DNA of 64,000 nucleotides from Tamarix chinensis (lineage: Eukaryota; Streptophyta; Magnoliopsida; Caryophyllales; Tamaricaceae), in NCBI GenBank assembly GCA_030549775.1, contig CM060175.1:31165262-31229261 (forward strand), read 5' to 3'. The notes beneath the pieces were generated by a model. It saw only the letters and a program-made list of their open reading frames with translations. It had not been told where the DNA came from and ran no database searches. Each line of letters starts with the position of its first letter. Within the stretch, counting starts at the first letter, position 1. Position numbers and translations under genes: made by a program. This document shows, piece by piece, positions 22,822 to 34,902 of this stretch.

Positions 22822-25053
22822 TATAATACCCCTAAATTTTTCTAACCTAATCTCATATTGTTAATACCCTAATTTGATTATAATCTTGAAAAAATATTAT
22901 TAGTAGCCTTAACAAAATTTCTTAATCCCAAATTTTTAATCAAATATAAATCTTTGACTTGGATAAGCTATATGTTGCAACTTGATCTTAAATCCCCTAA
23001 AATGTAACACCGATCCTATCTATTTTGACTAATCTAGACTTATCTAAAAATAATATTAAATCTTTTCCCTTTTTCCTTTCTTCCTCCTTTTTCTTTTTCC
23101 CCTTCTCCATACTCCTTCAACCAAGATTTTTAATGTACACAACTTTTAACATAACTTACTTCTTACGTGTGTGCTGCATCCTCCCATTTGCACCATCTCC
23201 TATAACCTCTACTGCAACCACCATTATCCATCAACCATCACCTTCTTGTCATCCCTTGTGTTACCTAACCTACACCATCCCCTAAGATCCTCTACATTTT
23301 CTTTCACATGTGCACGCTTCACACACACACATGTGTGTGTTCGTGTGTGCGTGCATGCCCTCTCCTTCTTTTTTTTGGAACATTTATGCCAAATTTGTGT
23401 CGAGCACCACCGCCCCAAATTCTCTCTCTCCTTCTTCCTTCTTTTCATTCATCTTCTATACCCTATTTTACTTACTGAACCACCTCCATCACCACCATCG
23501 TCCCTGTGCACTACCACACACCTCCCAATGATGGTGGATTGACCACCGAGTGTTGCCCATCCTTCCTTACCACTATCACCGGCCATCATCGTAGACCAAC
23601 ACCCCCTTTTCCCTCTTTTTCCTTGCATTAATCATGTTTTAATAAAATGCACGGCTTGTCACATGCCCTTGCGCATTTGTTTAACTTAACTCCATTCTAC
23701 CTAGTAATTGAGCATAATCGTGCCACTTCACACAGCCTGACCGTGTATAATTTTAACTCTTGACCTAGGTTTGCATTGTGTGAAGGTGCAAATTTTGGTT
23801 GTGCACTACTATTTTCACATCCAAACCTTATCCAAACACTATTAAATTTTCACCATAACTCCACCACACATTCCACTACACATCCACACATCTCAAGCTT
23901 CTATTTGACTATGGTTATTTATATTTTTACCCTTCTTTACCTTAATTTCTCCCTTAGTTATAGTATTCGAACCTAACAATGTATTATGTTATTTTTCGTA
24001 GGTGATATTCCATTGATCTTGGAGTAAGAGGTCTAGGATTTAAATGCTTAGAGCCAGGTGCCCTAGTCTGTTAGGATACTAATCGATATTTTAGGTTTTA
24101 TGTGTTAAATACTAGTATGGATATGTGTATTTTCATGATATTGTTTCATATGATTTAATATATGTTGTGATAGTATGGTATATATGTTTGGAAGAAAGTA
24201 ATAATGGGTAAGAGGTATGGATAAGATTTTATTATAATAGTGATGTCTTTGTGAGGAATATATGTTACGGCATGAAATAGGTGCCAAATAAGCTATGGTA
24301 AGTGAGAATAAGCATATTCATGTGGCTTGATGATAAATGGTGGATTTGGAAAAATAATGGCCGTGGAAGATACGTGATTTTATAAAATAAAGGTCATTAG
24401 TTATCTTTAAGGGCATTTTTGTAATTATGGGATAATAAAGAAAATTTTGGCATTATAATATATTAGGTGGATTAAAATATGAAAATGATATCTTAAGAAA
24501 TATTTTGGAAGGATTACTATTTATCTTAGGCACCTCAAAAAGAGATAATGGTCTAATTAGTTATAGTAATATAAAATAATAATCTTAGTAATCCATTTGT
24601 AAATCTTAGAGTTAATCCAAAATTTTGGATATGTTGCTAATGGTTGGCATTATGGAAATATATATTGAATACAGTGTTATGGGACGATTTATGACTACTT
24701 GTGAAATTAAGGTTTGGGTAATTTAGTGAGTAGTACATTAGGATATGATTTTTACTATATGTGTATGGCATGAGAGTTAAACCATGAATTTTGGATATGA
24801 TAATAAAGGTGATATTTGAGAATGATTTATTATAATTTGTGTATGAATAATCAATATAAGAGAATAATGCTAGGAGTGTGGAATTAGGGCTTTGAAGAGA
24901 TTAAGGACCTTGACCTGCATGATGTGTTTAATGCCTATGAATTAGCTATGAATAAGATACTAATAATTTAAAGCGAAGAGCATGTGAGTAGGGCCAAGGT
25001 GATGTTTTTATATATTCGTTACATCTAAGATGATAGTGGCTTGGGAGTGTTTT

Positions 25054-25357
25054 TGTAATACCCAAATTTGAGCGGAGTGTTATAAGGATTGATTTGGCTA
25101 CTTATATCAACATGGTATACCATCCTTTTGGTGATTCTGTCCTAAGAACTCCACAGTTAAGCGTGTTGGCCGTGGAGCAATTTTAGGATGGGTGACCTCC
25201 TGGGAAGTTTTGGAAATTTTCTGAAAGTGTCTCGGGAAGCACGTGAGTGAGGACAAAGCGTGCTAAAAGGACTCGTGTTGATTTGTGGGGCCAGCCGATC
25301 AATCCGAAAGCACTCCAAGGTAGCCCCCGCGTGGTCGTGTCGACTCGGGGTGTTACA
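25054..25357 (+). mobile_element. Solo LTR of a Cassandra TRIM retrotransposon
   Basis: 304 bp from TGTAATACCCAAATTT to CGACTCGGGGTGTTACA, flanked by a perfect TSD GTTTT (25049-25053 and 25358-25362). It contains 5S rRNA-like sequence, the known mark of Cassandra terminal-repeat retrotransposons in miniature. The empty site is readable: the host LTR has a related unit at about 25609-25640 in which GGGAGCATTCCGCCCCAAG runs uninterrupted, matching the flanks here. No internal region or second LTR is present. Cassandra elements encode no protein and depend on others for transposition. Confidence 0.9.
25075..25215 (+). other. 5S rRNA-like segment with pol III internal promoter boxes
   Basis: The 3' half matches plant 5S rRNA closely: CAGTTAAGCGTG at 25154-25165 corresponds to the A-box region, and AGGATGGGTGACCTCC with GGGAAGT (25185-25208) to the C box. 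The 5' half is strongly diverged. It is a 5S-derived part of the LTR and not a 5S gene. Confidence 0.85.
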
Positions 25358-26330
25358 GTTTTGCTCCAAGAAGATGATGTTTTTAAATATCCATTCCACC
25401 GAAGATAATAGTGGTTGGGGAGCATGTTTTTTCGAGAAGGTATTTCAGTCTGTTCCACCTCATTAAGAATAATGGGACCCCTACTCATCATGAATGATAA
25501 TATAACTATATATAACCTATGGATAAGACACCAATAACTTTAATTGGAAGAGTATGTAAGTCAGAACTAAGATGATATTTTTGTATCTATTCGACCAAAG
25601 ATAATAGTGGCTTGGGAGCATTCCGCCCCAAGAAGATGATGTTTTTAGATCCATTCCACCGAATGATTATAGTGGCTCAGGTGTGTTGTCCTTAAGAAGG
25701 TGCTTCAAACTATTCAATTAGTTTAAGAATAGTGGGGTTCCTGTACTCAACGTATATAAAAGAATGAAAATGGTTACATCAAATAAAGAGGCTTGGATCA
25801 TTATCTATCTTATGAGATTTTCACCTATTTGAATGTGTACTTATCACATGTTATGAATGCCTGTGCTATTTGTAACCTTAGTTTGTTAGTATTATTTCCT
25901 TACTCGGTACGTATCATATTAACCACTCTTTTTATAGGTGCTACTCATTCCCACGAGTAAGAGGCTCTGATTCTTGCGTGCAGGGCTTAGAAGATACTTT
26001 AGATGCTTATGCTACCTATGATGCACTATATGGGGATGAGTGATCTTATTTGTACTAGGTGTTTGGATGATGAGCACTGTTATTTGGTAGATATATTTAC
26101 CCAAATATCTTTTTGGACTCTTGATCCATGGTATCTTTTACTTTGTATTTTGATATTCTAATTTGGAGTTAACTCCAAACTGATATTGTATTATAAATTT
26201 TTCTTTATTTTCTAATTTTATTATGTTACTATAAATGATTTTATCCTTGTGATTGATATAAGGATAGTTGAATACACTAAACTTATGCCGATTATGGTTG
26301 TAGCCCCCAATATTTTATGTTTATACTTCC

Positions 26331-27458
26331 TGGTGTAGGAGCATCCCCATTACGACACTCTACATTAGCCACTCATCATCCAAATTTAAAGGGCCAAAAA
26401 GCCTTCTTATTTGGGAAGGATTTTAATAAGTATAAAATGACCTTATCCACATACATGGAAGCCATGCAAGCCATGCTATGTAACAACCAGCTACAACCCC
26501 TTACATGGCTTCCCTTTTTTAAGCCAAAAATGAGGGCCCGACCACAACCCCTTATATGGCTTCCTTTTTGAGCTAAAACATAAGCCATGAGTTCCTTTTT
26601 GAGCCAAAAATCCAAGTCATAATTTGCCACCCCAGCCACTTAGTGGCTTATTTTTTTTTGGACAAAACTGTGGACTGCACAAGCTTGTAACCACTCCACC
26701 CTTCTAAAGTCAACCAACTACCTCTACCACTAGTAGGTCCTTCATGCAACAGCTAGAGGGGCCTAATTTTGTAGGTTTCAATGTCACAAATAAGCATAGG
26801 ACATGGTAGGTCTGGGTATATAGGAGATGGCAGTAATATTTATGATAATTTCCTTTACCTTTATATACTAGTAGTAACCCATGTTGTAGGCTATGTTTAA
26901 TAGCTCAAATTTTGTTTAAATTAATGATGTAATAACTAGCTAGGTAGTTGATTTTGTGGACCCCATCTCAAGATCAACAACAAGGCATGGGAGGGCTATA
27001 TAGCACACAATTGAGGGTAGGGATTTAACCTTTTAGGCTAGTTAGAATTGAACTAAAATAGTTGGATATATTAGATAAATACATATTTTTAATTCTAACA
27101 AGATATATCCACTTAATTGAGGCCTAGTCACTTTGTAACTATATATTTTCCACACCTTTAAAAGTGTGATAAATAGCCGAATGTAAGGGACTTTTAGCCT
27201 GCTTATTTCCTCTTTTGTGTCGAGTGAAGTCCCACCTCCAAAGCTAGTGCACGCTTTGGTTGATTTGTTAACAAAATCCCTATTTCTTTTATTCTAAGTT
27301 TTACAAGGCTTAGGTGGGAGAATTAGGTATATGAACCAAGGGTTACTTAGTTCATATCCTCTCCTCTTTCCCTCCTCTTTAACCCCTTTAATTTTGGCGG
27401 TAATCCCAACCATCATTTTCTTAGCTAACTTAACATAATTTGTATTTCTTATGCATCA
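26331..27458 (+). mobile_element. Solo LTR of family A inside LTR B2, imperfect TSD
   Basis: 1128 bp from TGGTGTAGGAGCATCCCC to TTATGCATCA. Flanks CTTCC (26326-26330) and CTTTT (27459-27463) differ by two C/T changes. Outside it, LTR B2 continues to its end at 27509 in line with copy B1. Confidence 0.78.
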
Positions 27459-27519
27459 CTTTTGTCATAAAATGAACATTTTTAGTAGTAAAAATCGTGG
27501 GACGTGTCAACATTGGAGG

Positions 27520-28346
27520 GAATTTCAGTTGCTCAAGAGTTTTGAGATGTGTTTCTTGAGGATATTTTGGGTATGCTGCCAGTAAGAGAGATAGCTTTCA
27601 CCATTGATTTAGTATCAGGGGTTGAACCTAGTTCGAAGGTGCCCTACTGGATGGCGCCAGTTGAGTTGAGAGAGTTGAAGACTCAATTGGAAGACTTGTT
27701 GGCTAACGGGTACATCCGCTCAATTGTGTATCCATCAAGAGCACCACTGTTGTTCTTAAAGAAGAAGGAAAAGAGCATTCATTTGTGTATAGATTATTGG
27801 GGTCTGAATTTGTTGACGGTGAAGAACTGCTATCCACTTTTGAGGATCAACGACTTATTTGATTATCTTTGGGGTGCTTCAACTTTCTCAAAGGTTGACT
27901 TGAGGTCGAGTTATCATCAGTTGTGCATTGTTGAGGCAAACATCATGAAGATGGCCTTTAGGATATGGTACGGGCACTACAAGTTTACAATGATGCCTTT
28001 TGGGCTCATTAATGTGCCCACCATTTTTGGGGACTTGATGATAAGGGTTTTTTGATTGTTTCTCGATCGATTTTTTGTGGTCTATATTGATGAGATTTTG
28101 GTTTACTCTCTGATTAAGGAGGAGCACGAGCAACATCTACATATGATTTTGTCACTTCTTAGAGATCATAGGTTGTACGCCAAATTCTCTAAGTGTAAGT
28201 TCTGGCTTCTAAAGGTTGTATTCTTAGGATATATGGTGTCAATAGGAGGATTCATTATGGATCTGATGAATATTCTAGCGGTGACTGAGTGTAAGGCAAC
28301 TATTAGCATCCTTGAGGTACTTAGTTTCTTGGGTTTGGTTAGATAA
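27520..28346 (+). pseudogene. Chromovirus reverse transcriptase
   Basis: In one frame from about 27520, with stops at about 27545 and 28053-28055. It shows [48 protein letters not shown] (motif with the first catalytic Asp), [12 protein letters not shown] and, after the stop, FVVYIDEILVYS. The usual catalytic Asp pair is D-E here, so the active site is altered. The thumb follows with LYAKFSKCKFWLLKVVFLGY. The N-terminal RT part and everything upstream are absent. Confidence 0.85.
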
Positions 28347-28359
28347 TATAGATGCTTTA

Positions 28360-28890
28360 TTTAGGACTTTTAAAAGGTAGCTCATCCCTTGAAGAACCTT
28401 CTAAAGATGATGATTAGATTTTAGTGGGATGATGCTTGTGAGAGAGCATTTTAAGAGGTGCAGCAGTGGTTGATTACAACCTCGGTTATGACTCTACCTT
28501 TGGGTATAGATAGATTTGAGGTCTATAGGGATGTGTTGAAGCACAGACTGGGCTGTTCTTTGATGCAACATGGTAAAGTAGTGGCTTAAGCTTCTTGATA
28601 GTTGAAGTAGCATAAGCAAAAATACCCGACACATGATCTAGAGTTGGCAGGAGTTTTTTTAGAGTTTACAATTCGGAGGTATTATCTGTGTGGGATTAAG
28701 TGCATATTCTACACCAACCATAAGAGCGTCGAGTATATATTCACTTAGAAGAAGTTGAATATGATGCAAAGGCGATGGCCATAAATGGTAAATGACTATG
28801 ATATTTAGTTGACCTGCCATAAGGGTAAGGCAACTTTGTTGTAGATGGATTGAGTAGGAATACATCACATTCTTTGAGTTCTATTGTATT
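28360..28890 (+). pseudogene. Chromovirus RNase H, heavily decayed
   Basis: Frame-broken sequence still legible as RNase H: a WDDACERAF connection, FEVYRDVLKHRLGCSLMQ, KYPTHDLELA, VEYIFT and a KGKATLL end. At least eight stops occur in the best frame. Confidence 0.65.
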
Positions 28891-28959
28891 GTTTAGTTGG
28901 TTGTTGGAGGAGGTTGGTGAGATGCGGATAGTGAAGCTCTAGTATGGTGACTTAGAGGT

Positions 28960-30371
28960 CCGAATGTGTGCTTTGATGATTTTGCTGATGGTTTTTGCAG
29001 ATATTCGAATAGGTTAGTCTGGGGATGTTAATTTCAAGAGGATTTAACGAAATATTTAGGATGGTAGCGCTGAAGGTGTCCAAATTCATAGGGATGGTAG
29101 CAGTCACTACAGAAGGCATTAGTGTATACCTCAGAGTTGCACTGGTATGGATTTTTGATGAAGGTCACTATACTCTATATTCCATCTACCTAAGAGGGGA
29201 TAAGTTGTATAAGGACCTTAAGAGGATCTATTGGCAGCCTCGCATTAAGAGAGAGGTAGTAGAGTTCGTGTCGAGATGTATGACCTGCTAGAAGGTCAAG
29301 ATTATACATTAGATACCTATAAGATTAGTTCAACCTTTAGATATTTTGAGGTGGAAGTGGGACTCCATCTTGATAGATTCGTGCCAATGAAGTTAACTTG
29401 GAGTATGGATCAATTAGCTTATGCATGTTTGAGGTTTTTGATGAGTGGGCATGGTACAATTGCTGATATAGTCTCCGATTAGATTTTGAGATTCCTTTCT
29501 CACTTCTGAGGGAAGTTGGAGGAGGCTATGGGCATGAGATTGAGGATGAGTACCACCTTTTGCCCAGCTAAGGATGGATATATTGAGAAGACTATTTATA
29601 TTCTAGAGGACATGCTAGGCTTGTGTTTTTGATTTTTGAGGTAGTTGGGTATATCATCTACATTTGGTTGAGTTCTCTCACAAAAAAAAATTGTCATTCT
29701 AGCATAGGGATTTCACCCTTTGAAGTATTGTATGGATGTAAATGTCGAACACTCTTGTGTTAGAACGACATTAGCGAGAATATTATACTTGGACCGGAGA
29801 TGATTGAGGAGATGACTCAACAAGTTTGGTTGATTCAATATAGGATGATAGAAGCTTAAAGTTGTTAGAAGAGCTATGTAGATTAGAGACGTCATAGTGG
29901 GGGTTTTGAGCCAGGGGACCGAGTTTTGTTGAAGGTTTCACCTACCAAGAGGGTGTATAGATTTGGTAAAAAAGGTAAGCTAAGCACAAGGTATATTGGT
30001 GCATATGAGACTCTTGATGGGGTTGGCGAGGTTACATACCGCCTAACACTTCCACTAGAGTTGGCTCGAGTTCACAACATCTTCCACATCTCCCAACTGA
30101 GCAAGTACGTCGCATATCTGTCACATGTGATTACTAGATGAGATTGAGCTAGATGATTTTTTTATCTTATGAGGAGAGGACTTTGAGGATTCTATACACT
30201 AAGATTCAACTAACCCAAATGAGCATGGCTTTGCTCGTGAAGATTCTTTGGAGCCATCATAGAGTAGAGGAGTCTAATTGGGAGACCGATAAAGACATGC
30301 GTGAAATGCATCTTGAGCATTTTAGCTCATGTGTGTTAGGGTTTGGGGTTTTACCTCTTTTAAGGGGGTAG
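28960..30371 (+). pseudogene. Chromovirus integrase with C-terminal chromodomain
   Basis: Zinc-binding end at 29160-29300 (KMY-like KLYKDLKRIYWQPRIKREVV then CMTC), a decayed core to about 29660 including ILEDML, then the C-terminal domain at 29900-30140 (VLLKVSPTKRVYRFGKKGKL, YRLTLPLELARVHNIFHISQ). A chromodomain follows at about 30180-30320: RILYTKIQL, LVKILWSHHRVEESNWET. Frame changes at about 30142. In chromoviruses this domain steers integration toward particular chromatin. Confidence 0.8.
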
Positions 30372-30483
30372 TCCCGAATAGTATAGTAGTAACTTTGATA
30401 GGTTTTACCACTGAGATCATCTTCCTTACATCCTTTTCCTCTTCTTCCATAACCTTGACTTGTCTCTTTTAAGGTGGTAGTGC
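30354..30483 (+). other. Duplicated polypurine-tract region before the 3' LTR
   Basis: CTCTTTTAAGGGGGTAG at 30355-30371 and a second form CTCTTTTAAGGTGGTAGTGC ending at 30483, directly before the LTR start TGTAATACCC. The second is in the normal PPT position; the first overlaps the end of pol. Element H has the related TCTCTTTTAAGGGGGG (minus strand, about 47184-47199). Confidence 0.6.
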
Positions 30484-31105
30484 TGTAATACCCTAAAATT
30501 TTGCTAATCCTAATCTCGTATCATTAATACCCTAATTTGATTCTAATCTTAATAAAATCTTATTATTAGCCTTAAATACATTTCTTAATCTTAAAATCTT
30601 AATTGAATATGAATCTTTGATTCCAATAAGCCATATTTTGTAACTAAATCTTAAATCCACTAAAATTTAACACTAATCTTATCTATTTTGACTAATCCAA
30701 AATTATTTAAAACTAATCTTAAATATTTTCCCCTTTCCCTTTCTTCTTCCCTTTTCTTTTTTCTATTCCTCCTTCTCCCACCTCCTTCAGCCAAAATTCT
30801 TGACTTACACAACTTGCAACTTGTGTGTGTGTGCTACGTCCTCCCACCTGCACCATCTTCCATCACCTTTAATATAACCACCATCATCCATCAACCATCA
30901 CCTCCCTATCATCCCTCATATTGCTTGACCTATGCCATCCCCCTACATCCTTTGCATTTTCTTTCACTTGTGGACTCCTCACACACACACACACACACTA
31001 CTTCCCTCCCCTTCCATTCTCTTTTGTTTTGCCTCATTTCTACCATATTTGTGTCAAACACCACTACCCCAAACTCATTCTCTCTTGCTTCCTTCTTACT
31101 TATTC
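30484..31105 (+). repeat. 3' LTR of chromovirus C, first 620 bp
   Basis: Aligns with 22822-23450 through the CT-rich zone, including an (AC)n tract at 30979-31000. Similarity stops near 31105. The rest of this LTR is missing. Confidence 0.8.
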
Positions 31106-31274
31106 TTTTAAAAACATCCCAAAGATGCCTAAGTGTTGCAAAAATCATTCCAAGCATTTTTATCATAAAATCCTTCTCATGTTAGGTTATATTAAAAACA
31201 CTAAATAACTAAGCCATGTAAAATTCACATTCTAGTCACTACCTTTTGAAACTTCAATGGTTGATATGGCTAAA
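31106..31274. other. Unassigned junction segment
   Basis: Links the truncated chromovirus LTR to a family G LTR fragment. No element end or TSD is recognisable. Confidence 0.4.
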
Positions 31275-31805
31275 AAAATGTCACATATGAATGAAATGGA
31301 TATTTATTTGCATAATATTTTCCTCCCTTATGGTGAGATGCACCTTCAAACTTGAGTGAAGAGTTTGATTATTTATCTTCTTCAAATCTTACATCTTTTA
31401 TCTCAAGAATTGAAACCTTGAGTGGTAGACGTGAGTATATCAATTTAAGGAATACTTTGATTCATATTTTCCTATTCTTCAAATTTCATTTTTGTTTTAT
31501 ATTCCAATTGTAATTATCCTCATCCACCATCTTCCTTAGTGTTACCCAATTTATATTTCATATGCACCAAATTGTATCAAAGCTCAAGGTTGATAAATTA
31601 GGTCTTATCTTTTCTTCTCACAAATTCATCACCTCATCTAGACCTCTACATCATCATCATCATCATCATCATATTTTTCAATCTTTTCATTTCTCTTTTC
31701 ATCTATCTCACCCTGCCTCCATTTAAAAACGAACCCTTTACCTTCATTTGCCTTTATTTTAACCCATTTTCACTTACCCTCTTCCATAGCTATGAAAATT
31801 CAAAA
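31275..31805 (+). repeat. Family G LTR 3' part with PBS and leader
   Basis: 31275-31569 matches the 3' ends of the G LTRs (for example the complement of 45201-45480). It ends TTTCATATGCACCA and is followed by TTGTATCAAAGC at 31573-31584, a PBS with one base missing. The leader to 31805 contains (CAT)8 at 31651-31674. Coding sequence from the opposite strand starts after 31805, so the element is truncated there. Confidence 0.65.
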
Positions 31806-32712
31806 AAAATCTAGAGGCATTAAAATTTTATGGTAACTCTTCTACTTATTTATGAAGCTCCATGGCTTCTTTGGGATTATGATGATAAAAATCCTTATTT
31901 GGGAGGGTAACACTAGGTACAAGATCTAATTGATGCATTATGCCTTGTATCAGAGTTAATACATGGGGTAAGTCTTTAGGAAAATCGTCCTCAAACCCTT
32001 CTAAAAAAATTTTAACTCACTGGTTTATCGGCTACCTCCTCATTCTCTTCAACCAACAATAATAAATACATCATATTTCCCTTAATTATAGCCTTAGACA
32101 CATTTTTCATCAACAAACAAGAACTTTTGGTAATTAGTGTGACCTCCTTCTACGTTCGGTTGAATCTTTAAGGGTGTTTGGATTCATTCTTCTTTGCATA
32201 CTTCAATGTGTAGGTATTCTTCCTCCCATCATGAGTTACATGCCAATCATATTGCCATTGATTTCTAAAAGTGAGTGACATGCGTCCATTGGGACTACAT
32301 CACATAAGAATTGATCATGGTTTAGTTTTTCCAATGGGAAAAAGGGTATGGGGACTTGCTTGGTTACTACCACAATGTTGCCATTATTCAACCATTGTAA
32401 CTTGTAAGGCTTAGAGTGGGGTGTTGTGGCTAAACCATCCTTTTCCACCAACATCCATGATGCCACATTTGAACAACTCTCACCGTCAACAATGAGGGAG
32501 AAAACATTTCCCATAATGGTGCATTTTGTTTGAAAAGTACATTCCCTTTGGCTATCATCTAATTTAACCTCTTTGGCATGCAAGATCCACCTTATCATGA
32601 GAGATTCTCCTACATTAGGTGGTGCTTCCTCTAACTCTTCTCCGTCATGGTTTGAGACCTCTTCATCCACTTCTTTCTTAGGGATAGCTTCATTAAGTTT
32701 CGTTGGTGTCAT
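31806..32712 (-). pseudogene. Gypsy protease, linker and start of reverse transcriptase
   Basis: Minus-strand continuation of the gag at 32740-33880. The protease (32712-32236) has SLIVDGESCSNVAS and PYKLQWLNNGN, then CDVVPMDACHSLLE. The following 400 bases show linker words and an RT N-terminal region (EGFEDDFPKDLPHV, then HNPKEAMELHK). The RT stops at about 31806, where a plus-strand leader begins, so palm, RNase H and integrase are missing. Confidence 0.7.
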
Positions 32713-32739
32713 AGCCCTTTAATTAGGGCATATATTTTG

Positions 32740-33880
32740 ATATTGCCCTAATCCTTGGCACTTGAAGCATCTCACATTTCTTGTCTACTAGACTCGTCAA
32801 TAACTTCTTTGCATTTCCCTTTCAAGGGTGGAAGGTGTGGGCAGGTTTTTGGGTGGGATCACGCTTGGTTTGTTGAGGCCAAACTGAGTGGTCCTCTTCT
32901 CCTTTTTGTCTTTTTTGACTTTACTAGATAAATGGAAGAGTTTATCCAAGGTGTAATACATTTACATTTCCACCTTTCGAGGAAGATCTTGCCTAAGGCC
33001 TCCCACAAATCTTGACATGGTGTGATCTTCATTTTTTTAATGCCAAGCCTTAGCATCATTTTTATTGAATTTTTTAATTTAATATTCTACACTCATTTTC
33101 CCTTACCTTAGATATGACAACTTGTTGTACAAGACTTGAGAGTATGAATATAGTTGAAATCTCTCCCATTTGAGCTTCTTTATTTTTTCCCCATGATTTA
33201 ACGATTTATTTCCCCTTCCTCCTTCTTTGGTTGGTATGGTTTTCCCACCAAAGAGAGGCGTGGCCTTTGAGTTTCAAGGTAGCCACTTTGAATCTCTTGT
33301 CATCTTTATACCCTTTGGCCTCAAATAGCCTAAAGCATCTTAATTCCCACTCTAGGAATTCTTCCAGATTATGTTGGCCTTTGAACTTCAAGTTTTTTGT
33401 TTTAACATCCCAAAGTCTATTCTTTCTTCTTTCCCCCTTCTCTTTGGCTCATGAGAGGATTCACTCATTGAAGAGTCATCCTTAATTGAAATATTTTTAA
33501 TGCCATAGGAACTTCAACTTCAAATTCAAGGGGGGCTCGGTTATGACATTGGTTTGGGGTGTTAGTGTTTGGGATAAGTTATTGTACGAGGCTTCGAATG
33601 TGGCCCATTACTTCTTGTAGTGATATCAACATTTGATCTATACGTTGAGTCTCTCGTTTCAAATATTAAATGGCCCTATCTCTTCTTTCATTATGTGCCT
33701 CATTATGTTTCATAACTCTAGGTGGTGGATGATAAACCATTGTAGTTTGAATTTAATGAGGACATGAATAGGTTCAAAAGTAGGAGAGGAAGGAGGATGT
33801 TGGTTTAGATTTTATTATTATTAGTGTTTGGCTTAGGCAAAGGTGTAGGAAGAGTAGAATAATGAAAAGGAATACCCAAT
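32740..33880 (-). pseudogene. Family A gag with altered zinc knuckle
   Basis: On the minus strand: a capsid region at 33391-33206 (HNLEEFLEWELRCFRLFEAKG, split here by only small changes from other copies, then GHASLWWEN), a middle region with frameshifts, and RCFKCQGLG at about 32790, where the knuckle His is replaced by Gln. The N-terminal part to the PBS at 33895 is decayed. It shares its core with the gag at 14248-15235. Confidence 0.7.
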
Positions 33881-33894
33881 TTAGACCAACCTAG

Positions 33895-33907
33895 GCTTTG
33901 ATATCAA
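33895..33907 (-). other. Primer-binding site
   Basis: Minus strand TTGATATCAAAGC, one base from the usual TTGGTATCAAAGC, two bases after the LTR end at 33910. Confidence 0.75.
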
Positions 33908-33909
33908 TT

Positions 33910-34902
33910 TGATATATGGTGAATACAAATTGGGTCATTTTAGGCTTGAAAAATGTTGGCTAGGTATAACCATTGAAATTAAGGAGGATAAAAAGGAGGG
34001 AAACATAAGAGAATATGAACTAAGTAATCCTTGGTTCATATACTTGATTCTACCACCCAACCTTTACAACACTTAGGATAAAGGAAACAAGAATTTTTCT
34101 AATAAATCAATCAAAGCATGCACTAACCTTGGAAATGGCTTTTCACCTAATAAAGGGAGGAAAAATATCTAGGCCAAAAGTTCCCTTCATTCAACTATGC
34201 CACATACTTTTAAAGGTGTGGAGATCTTTAGTTACAAATTAACTAAGTGCTAACTAAGTAGGTATAACCTGTTAGAATTTAAACTATTTAGTTATGTAAT
34301 AAATCTAATTAATCTGGTTTAATTCTAACCTTCCTAAAAGGTCAACTTTTCCTTCCCTCAATCATGTGCCTCACATCCCCCATACCTTGTTGCTGACTTT
34401 GAGATGGGGTGCAGGAAATCAGCTACTAAGCTAGCTATTACATCATTAATTTTAACAAAAGATGAGATAACAAGCATAACCTACATCATAGATTGTTAAA
34501 AGTACATTAAGTGAAGGATTAATCAATAATTTTCTGCCATATTACGCACAATGGGTTTACCCTTACACCAAATTCTTCTTTTATTGTTTCCTTACAAGTT
34601 GACACTTGAACATTAGACCCCATTGGTGTTGTGCATAGGTGGTTAGGGGTGGCAAGTTGTTGGCTACATTTTTTGGCTCAATAAATGGGAAGCCATGAAG
34701 TGGTTGTGGTGGTAGGTTGTTAGCTTGTGTTTTGGCTCAAGGAGGAAACCATTAAGTGGATTATGGTTGGGTGTCATGTTGCATGGCTTCCATGCAAGTG
34801 GTTGTGGGTTTGTTTTATATGTAGCATAATCCTTCCCAAAATAGAAGGACTTTTTTCCCTTCAATTTTAAGATGATAAGTGGCTAATATGGAGTGTTGTA
34901 AT
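33910..34902 (-). repeat. Family A 5' LTR, slightly truncated
   Basis: Ends CCATATATCA at 33910 on the minus strand, next to a PBS and gag. Its outer end should carry TGATGTAGGAGCATCC, but about 20 bases are missing and plus-strand RNase H sequence begins near 34903. Confidence 0.7.

Larger units (their letters stand above)
22822..27509 (+). repeat. 5' LTR (B2) of chromovirus C with nested insertions
   Basis: Starts TATAATACCCCTAAATTT and ends GGGACGTGTCA, a worn form of GGGATGTTACA. Removing Cassandra (25054-25357 plus one TSD) and the A LTR (26331-27458 plus one TSD) leaves about 3.25 kb. It contains a CT-rich zone (23040-23640), an AC/TG tract at 23318-23358, the ATAGTGG motif array (25031-25745) and the conserved block at 25908-25972. 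Confidence 0.75.
22822..31105 (+). mobile_element. Tekay/del-like chromovirus C, internally deleted and 3' truncated
   Basis: Structure: 5' LTR (22822-27509, with two nested insertions), then RT, RNase H, integrase and chromodomain, then the first 620 bp of the 3' LTR (30484-31105). Both LTRs start alike (TATAATACCCC and TGTAATACCCT) and align through the CT-rich zone to about 31105. PBS, gag, protease and the RT start are missing: the LTR end is fused to pol. The conserved integrase phrase LEDML and the C-terminal chromodomain place it among chromoviruses; Tekay/del is the best guess. Confidence 0.82.

Noticed and set aside
25075..25215. A 5S rRNA gene
   Set aside because: The 5' half is too diverged, and the segment lies inside a TG...CA bounded element with a TSD, so it is a Cassandra LTR.
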